From CAXXOK01 sp963674895 (lineage in GTDB: Bacteria > Bacillota > Clostridia > Christensenellales > Aristaeellaceae), in the NCBI GenBank assembly GCA_963674895.2, contig CAXXCY010000003.1, positions 868,001 to 932,000 on the forward strand: 64,000 bases of DNA, given 5' to 3'. A program made the position numbers and the translations under genes. The notes beneath the pieces are model-generated. The model searched no databases, was not told the origin of the DNA, and saw nothing but the letters and a program-made list of their open reading frames with translations. This document shows positions 60,004 through 64,000 of the stretch, piece by piece. Positions within the stretch are counted from its first letter, which is position 1. Each line of letters opens with the position of its first letter.

Positions 60004-61659
60004 CTAGTTCGTCGGCGCGTTGCACTTAAGGCACGGCAGCAGTGAGCTGTACGGTGCCTGATCCAGCTCTCCGTATGTGAAGGATGCCATCGGCAGGTAT
60101 TTGGAGTTTACCGAACTGCACTCGGGATCTGCGTGATAGTACTTGCCGCCGTTGGCGTTATAATACAGCAGCGTGCTGTCCGGCGGGACCGGCGTCACCG
60201 TCATACGGGGCGCCATGGTGAATATCGCTTCGATATTGTCCGGAACGATCGTCTCTTCCGTTTCGTCGATATCGTTTGTGGACAGCGAGTTTGGATCGAC
60301 ATACCAGTCCCCGTCCTCTTTGTCCATCAGGATCAGAAAGCGGTACCGGACCGGATCGTTGCCGTTGTTCTTGTCGATCGTGGCGCTCATGGTAAGGGAG
60401 CGGGACGTGTCGTTGGACGATCCCGAGATATCCTCGATCTCATATTCCAACGGTGTACGGTTGGAGATGATGATAAACAGTTCGGCCGCCGGATCGGTCT
60501 TGGACTGGCGCCAGGAGGGCATCACATAGCCGAGCATGTTTTCGATCTGGTTTAATTTCCAATTGTCCATGAAGGCCGACAGCCGCTGCCCCGCCTCGGT
60601 TTCCGAAGGGATGGTATCCACAGGCGGCGTTGTAACCGGCGCCTGGTCCGGCGCATAGCCAAGCGCTGCTGCCGAGGGCTCGTCCGTAATCACCGGGGTT
60701 GGCTGGGCCGTAATATTCGGATTGCCCTGCAGATCGCTGTTCGAGCCCGAAAGCATGACCACCAGCACGATGATGCACAGAAGGCCGTAGCCGACGGTAA
60801 TGCCCGTACGCAGTGACGGGTTGAACGATTGCCGGTACCACAGCATCCCGACGGAAGCCGCGCTGACCGTCATAAACAGGTACCGGAGGATATCAAACAT
60901 CCCGTCCTTGAGCGCGATACACACGACAAACGCCACCGGAAGAATGATATACAAAAGCATTTTCAGCCAGTTATCGATGTTGACCGGCGCCTTGTTCTGC
61001 TTGACCGGCGGCTGCATCGGCGGCTGCGCCCCGTTCTGATATCCGCTGTATCCGCCCGCGGGTATACCCTGCTGGTTTACAGGCTGTGCCGAAAAGGACG
61101 GCTGCCCGTACGGCATGCCCTGGTTTTGAAAAGCCATCGCATTGGGCGCCATGGTTTGCGGCGGAATAACGGGCTGGCCGAGCTGTTCGGCATGCATGAC
61201 CGTCGGCGGGACGTAGCCCTGCGTTCTGGCGGCGCTGTTCATCTGCGGCATCGGGGCGGGCGCGTTGGCCAGCGGCGGCATCTGCGGCATCGGCGTGCCC
61301 GTAAAGGATTGGTTCAGCTCGGCGGTCTGGCCGCCAAATCCCGCCGCGCCGATCGGGATACCGCCCTGCAGACCCGCGTTTTGCACAGGGAAACCGAACG
61401 GATTTCCGATTCCCTGGTTGGGCGCAGCGGGCGCCTGATACGGCATAGCTCCCTGCTGCGGTACGGGGTCATGGTAGATGCCCTGCGGCATCGCATACGG
61501 ATCGGGCGTTCCCGCTAACGGCGCATGAAAATCCGGAGTCGGTTTCTGTGTGAAATCCAATTCCGTATTAGCCGGTTTCTCTGTTTGTTTTTTGCCGAAT
61601 CCGCGCCTTTGCATACCGTAGGTCGGCGTGGATGTATATTTTGTTCGGCCTGAGTTCAT
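60004..61659 (-). CDS. Pro/Met/Gln-rich membrane protein with extracytoplasmic Cys/His-containing C-terminus
   Basis: The 551-residue protein has three parts. Residues 1 to about 225 are low-complexity and rich in Pro, Gln, Met and Gly (MPQMPPLANAPAPMPQM and similar), probably disordered and cytoplasmic. About 230-310 hold three membrane helices. About 330-551 are soluble, with IDKNNGNDPVRYRFLILMDKE and a final motif YYHADPECSSV...LLPCLKC whose two or three Cys and one His could bind a metal. I do not recognise a named family. Monocistronic with a good promoter. Confidence 0.6.
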   Translation of the reverse strand: MNSGRTKYTSTPTYGMQRRGFGKKQTEKPANTELDFTQKPTPDFHAPLAGTPDPYAMPQGIYHDPVPQQGAMPYQAPAAPNQGIGNPFGFPVQNAGLQGGIPIGAAGFGGQTAELNQSFTGTPMPQMPPLANAPAPMPQMNSAARTQGYVPPTVMHAEQLGQPVIPPQTMAPNAMAFQNQGMPYGQPSFSAQPVNQQGIPAGGYSGYQNGAQPPMQPPVKQNKAPVNIDNWLKMLLYIILPVAFVVCIALKDGMFDILRYLFMTVSAASVGMLWYRQSFNPSLRTGITVGYGLLCIIVLVVMLSGSNSDLQGNPNITAQPTPVITDEPSAAALGYAPDQAPVTTPPVDTIPSETEAGQRLSAFMDNWKLNQIENMLGYVMPSWRQSKTDPAAELFIIISNRTPLEYEIEDISGSSNDTSRSLTMSATIDKNNGNDPVRYRFLILMDKEDGDWYVDPNSLSTNDIDETEETIVPDNIEAIFTMAPRMTVTPVPPDSTLLYYNANGGKYYHADPECSSVNSKYLPMASFTYGELDQAPYSSLLPCLKCNAPTN

Positions 61660-61708
61660 GCTTCGTCTCCTTGGAACAGCTCATCCGGGTACAAACGGGC
61701 GGAGTTTC

Positions 61709-61736
61709 ATTATATCATATATTTCTTTTTTGTAAA
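61709..61736 (-). promoter_or_regulatory. Promoter of the Pro/Met-rich membrane protein gene
   Basis: On the minus strand: TTTACA (61736-61731), a 16-base spacer and TATAAT (61714-61709). Confidence 0.75.
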
Positions 61737-61815
61737 CAACATGATGTAAATTATGAACTTCCTTCATCGCTTGTAACAATTTGGAAGTCTTTGACAGTGT
61801 GTTTCCGTACCGGCA

Positions 61816-62721
61816 CTATGCCTGCAGCGTTTCCATGGACGGTTTGGGCTCGTGGTACTCCGCGCCCTCGTTGTAAAATACCTTCTCGGGAGGCGTTTCC
61901 AGAAGCTTCGGGTTTTTGAGGCAATTCCGCATAATGGTGAACATTTTGGCAAACGTCGCCCCGGCGCACACCCGCTCGTCCACCGTTACGCCGACGGGTA
62001 TGGACGCATAGCGGACAGGATTTCCCTTGGCATCCACGGTGTATCCGCGGTCCGGCGTACCGAGCGCAAAAAACAAGCTGGAATTGCCGAAATTGTAGAT
62101 ATGGTGGTAAACGCTTTTCAGCCCAATAGACGCGTTGTTCGTCAGCCACAGCCCGGAATGGAAAGGCAGCTCATCAATCAGGAAACCCGGCATAATGCCA
62201 TACCGGTCGAGAAAGCGAAGAAACCAGACAATGCAGGACGTCAAACCGGGGACCTTCAGGATAAATTTCGCAATCTTGATCACGCTGCTGGGGATATCAC
62301 CCTTGCGGTTGTCCGTGATCTTTTTCAGTACGCGCGCCTGTACGTCGTAGATCGTATCGCTCGGATCAAACCGGACTTTAATCGTATTCTCCTTTACGCT
62401 TCCGTCCTCGGTATCCATCAGCACCACCATTGAACAGGTAAGCTCCGTGCGGTTAAAAAACTGTTTGTTGATGATGAACCGGTTAATCTCCGGCACCTGG
62501 GAAATCGCACGCACATAGGATGCGATCAGCAGTTCCAAAAATGTGATCTTCAGCTTTTCCGTGCGGGCTTTTTCCGCGATATACCGCATCAGCGGTTCGT
62601 AGTCCACGTCATGATTGAGGTACACCATCGCGTCGCAGCGCATGGGCATTACGTATGGTGTCGCCTCGATGATAGGGTCCAAATTGCGCACGCGGCGGCC
62701 GTCATGTCGACGTCCAAACAT
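61816..62721 (-). CDS. Degenerate CoA-dependent acyltransferase-fold protein (E2/CAT-like)
   Basis: This 301-residue protein resembles the catalytic domain of 2-oxoacid dehydrogenase E2 or chloramphenicol acetyltransferase: ITFLELLIASYVRAISQVPEIN, FFALGTPDRG, and a late SIPVGVTVDERVCAGATFAKMF corresponding to the family's DHRxxDG active-site motif. The catalytic His is replaced by Glu and the Asp by Ala, so acyl transfer by the usual mechanism is unlikely. There is no lipoyl or E3-binding domain. Similar unassigned proteins occur widely in gut Clostridia. Confidence 0.65.
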   Translation of the reverse strand: MFGRRHDGRRVRNLDPIIEATPYVMPMRCDAMVYLNHDVDYEPLMRYIAEKARTEKLKITFLELLIASYVRAISQVPEINRFIINKQFFNRTELTCSMVVLMDTEDGSVKENTIKVRFDPSDTIYDVQARVLKKITDNRKGDIPSSVIKIAKFILKVPGLTSCIVWFLRFLDRYGIMPGFLIDELPFHSGLWLTNNASIGLKSVYHHIYNFGNSSLFFALGTPDRGYTVDAKGNPVRYASIPVGVTVDERVCAGATFAKMFTIMRNCLKNPKLLETPPEKVFYNEGAEYHEPKPSMETLQA

Positions 62722-62794
62722 TGTATTCTTCCTTTCATTATTCAGTATAAACGAAATTATTGTATCTTTTTAGAAACCGTTCGTCAAGGCAACC

Positions 62795-62823
62795 TTGACC
62801 CGCCGCCCGCAGCGCGCTATACT
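62795..62823 (+). promoter_or_regulatory. Promoter of galM
   Basis: TTGACC (62795-62800), a 17-base spacer and TATACT (62818-62823), 27 bases before the start. Confidence 0.8.
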
Positions 62824-62850
62824 GGAACAAATATGCTGGAGGAAACCGCT

Positions 62851-63888
62851 ATGCAGATTTCAAAAAAGGCATTCGGCAAGGATCATCTGGGCCACCTTGT
62901 AACAGAGTATACGCTGACCAACGCCGCGGGCGCGTCCGTTTCCGTGATGGATTTGGGCGGAACAATCACCCGTATTTTAATGCCGGACAGGAACGGCGTC
63001 CTCGGCGACGTTGTCCTCGGCTATGACGACGCTTTGTCCTATATGCAGAACAGAGGGTATCTGGGCGCGCTGATCGGGCGATACGGGAACCGTATCGGCG
63101 GCGCTTGCTTTACACTGGACGGCAAGGAATATCCGCTCGGGACCAATAACGGACCCAATAATCTGCACGGCGGACCGGATGGATTTGACCGGCGTATTTT
63201 TTCCGTCAGGGCCACCGGCAGCGCGCTGCGGCTTTCGCTCGTCAGTCCCGACGGCGATCAGGGGTATCCGGGCGCGCTGAGCGTGGAAGCCGAATATTCC
63301 CTCAGCGATGATAACGCGCTGACCATCGCTTACCGCGCGACCACGGACCGCACAACCATCGTCAACCTGACCAACCATACCTACTTCAACCTGGACGGAC
63401 CTGGTGCGAAGGATATCAAGGATCAGGTACTGCAGGTGTTCGCCGATTTCGTTAACGAAGTGGACGATACCCTCATTCCCACAGGCAAACTGATCCCGAC
63501 GTCGGATGTGGTTTACGGGTTTCAAACGCCGACGCGGATCGGCGACGTGCTTGACAAACCCGATGCGGCCATGCAAAACGCGGGCGGTGTGGACTTTAAT
63601 TACTGCGCGGGCAAAGACCGCGAGGATAAGCTGATCGCGACGCTGTACTCGCCGAAAACCGGCCGGGAAATGCAGACGTTCACCGATCTGCCCGGCGTGC
63701 AGGTCTATTCGGGGCAGGGTTTGAACCAGACCGGAAAGGGCGGCGTACACTACTCTGCCTACGGCGCAATCTGTTTGGAAACGCAGCGTTATCCCGACTC
63801 GGTCCATCACCCGCATTTCCCGAGCGTCGTCCTCAAGCCCGAAGAAGTTTATTACGCTAAAACCACCTACCGCTTTTCCATCCGGTAA
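62851..63888 (+). CDS. galM: Aldose 1-epimerase (galactose mutarotase)
   Basis: The 345-residue enzyme has GALIGRYGNRIGGACFTLDGKEY, NNGPNNLHGGPDGFDRRIF (catalytic-pocket His), the VNLTNHTYFNLDG motif with the catalytic His, and a late VQVYSGQGL followed by CLETQRYPDSVHHPHFPS with the catalytic Glu. It interconverts alpha and beta anomers of galactose and similar sugars. ATG at 62851 has GGAGG eight bases upstream; the long ORF back to 62611 is spurious. No other Leloir genes are adjacent in the window. Confidence 0.93.
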   Translation: MQISKKAFGKDHLGHLVTEYTLTNAAGASVSVMDLGGTITRILMPDRNGVLGDVVLGYDDALSYMQNRGYLGALIGRYGNRIGGACFTLDGKEYPLGTNNGPNNLHGGPDGFDRRIFSVRATGSALRLSLVSPDGDQGYPGALSVEAEYSLSDDNALTIAYRATTDRTTIVNLTNHTYFNLDGPGAKDIKDQVLQVFADFVNEVDDTLIPTGKLIPTSDVVYGFQTPTRIGDVLDKPDAAMQNAGGVDFNYCAGKDREDKLIATLYSPKTGREMQTFTDLPGVQVYSGQGLNQTGKGGVHYSAYGAICLETQRYPDSVHHPHFPSVVLKPEEVYYAKTTYRFSIR

Positions 63889-63891
63889 TGG

Positions 63892-63920
63892 TTGACATTC
63901 CCATTGCGTTTTGCTAGGAT
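63892..63920 (+). promoter_or_regulatory. Consensus-like promoter at the window end
   Basis: TTGACA (63892-63897), a 17-base spacer and TAGGAT (63915-63920). Downstream, AAAGG precedes a four-codon frame ATG-CGC-CAA-TAA (63954-63965). The transcript's main product lies beyond the window. Confidence 0.65.
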
Positions 63921-64000
63921 TGAACCATCACAGACAGAAACGGAGTTGAAAGGATGCGCCAATAATCCTGCCGCCCTGTACTGAAGGGAAGTTGCATCGG

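Overview
The window looks like a chromosomal segment from a fairly GC-rich anaerobic member of the Clostridia (Bacillota). The gene content and order support this: yicC-remA-gmk-rpoZ-coaBC, greA-lysS, tig-clpP-clpX-lon-engB, yajC followed by a SCIFF peptide and its radical-SAM maturase, a YesMN-controlled sugar ABC operon without its own ATPase, strong GGAGG ribosome sites and B. subtilis-type sigma-A promoters. A Christensenellales- or Oscillospirales-like gut or sediment organism is plausible, but I cannot fix the genus. No rRNA, CRISPR array, prophage or transposase gene is visible.

Bases 1-31,600 are mostly accessory. In order they hold: the tail of a PaaX-like regulator coupled to a GNAT-YoaP acetyltransferase and a helical-toroid protein; a membrane FMN-binding protein; a ketopantoate-reductase-like enzyme; a LOR/SDH-C-type (ornithine-related) enzyme facing a YfcC-type amino-acid transporter; secreted arylsulfotransferase-like and DUF1566 proteins followed by a two-component system; a MocR regulator divergent from an EamA exporter and a stand-alone B3/B4 protein; a large PHP-Cache-PAS-nucleotidyltransferase fusion divergent from a DUF485/ActP-type symporter; a secreted beta-propeller; a cytochrome-b5 lipoprotein with a small predicted di-heme membrane partner; a PhnDCEE-type importer with a cytoplasmic 5'-nucleotidase, whose permease genes are split by a MITE-like element; and a GGDEF protein.

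Bases 31,600-43,500 contain, on the minus strand, a nucleotidyltransferase-fold protein, a polytopic membrane protein and an M28 peptidase; two tRNA-Ser genes beside a duplicated tRNA 3' end; and a sugar ABC operon (binding protein, two permeases, FAD oxidoreductase) with its YesMN pair. A MerR-family gene remnant follows on the plus strand.

Bases 43,500-64,000 are largely core: greA-lysS, the SCIFF cassette with yajC, a five-tRNA array (Val-Asp-Phe-Gly-Cys), the coaBC-rpoZ-gmk-remA-yicC operon, and the divergent trigger factor-ClpP-ClpX-Lon-EngB series. They end with a GNAT-like protein, a Pro/Met/Gln-rich membrane protein, a catalytically degenerate acyltransferase homologue and galactose mutarotase.

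The most novel item is the 964-residue fusion at 15617-18511. It joins a phosphoesterase and a GlnD-like nucleotidyltransferase on either side of an extracellular sensor domain, next to a carboxylate symporter. All identifications were made by reading the sequence; no database search was run.
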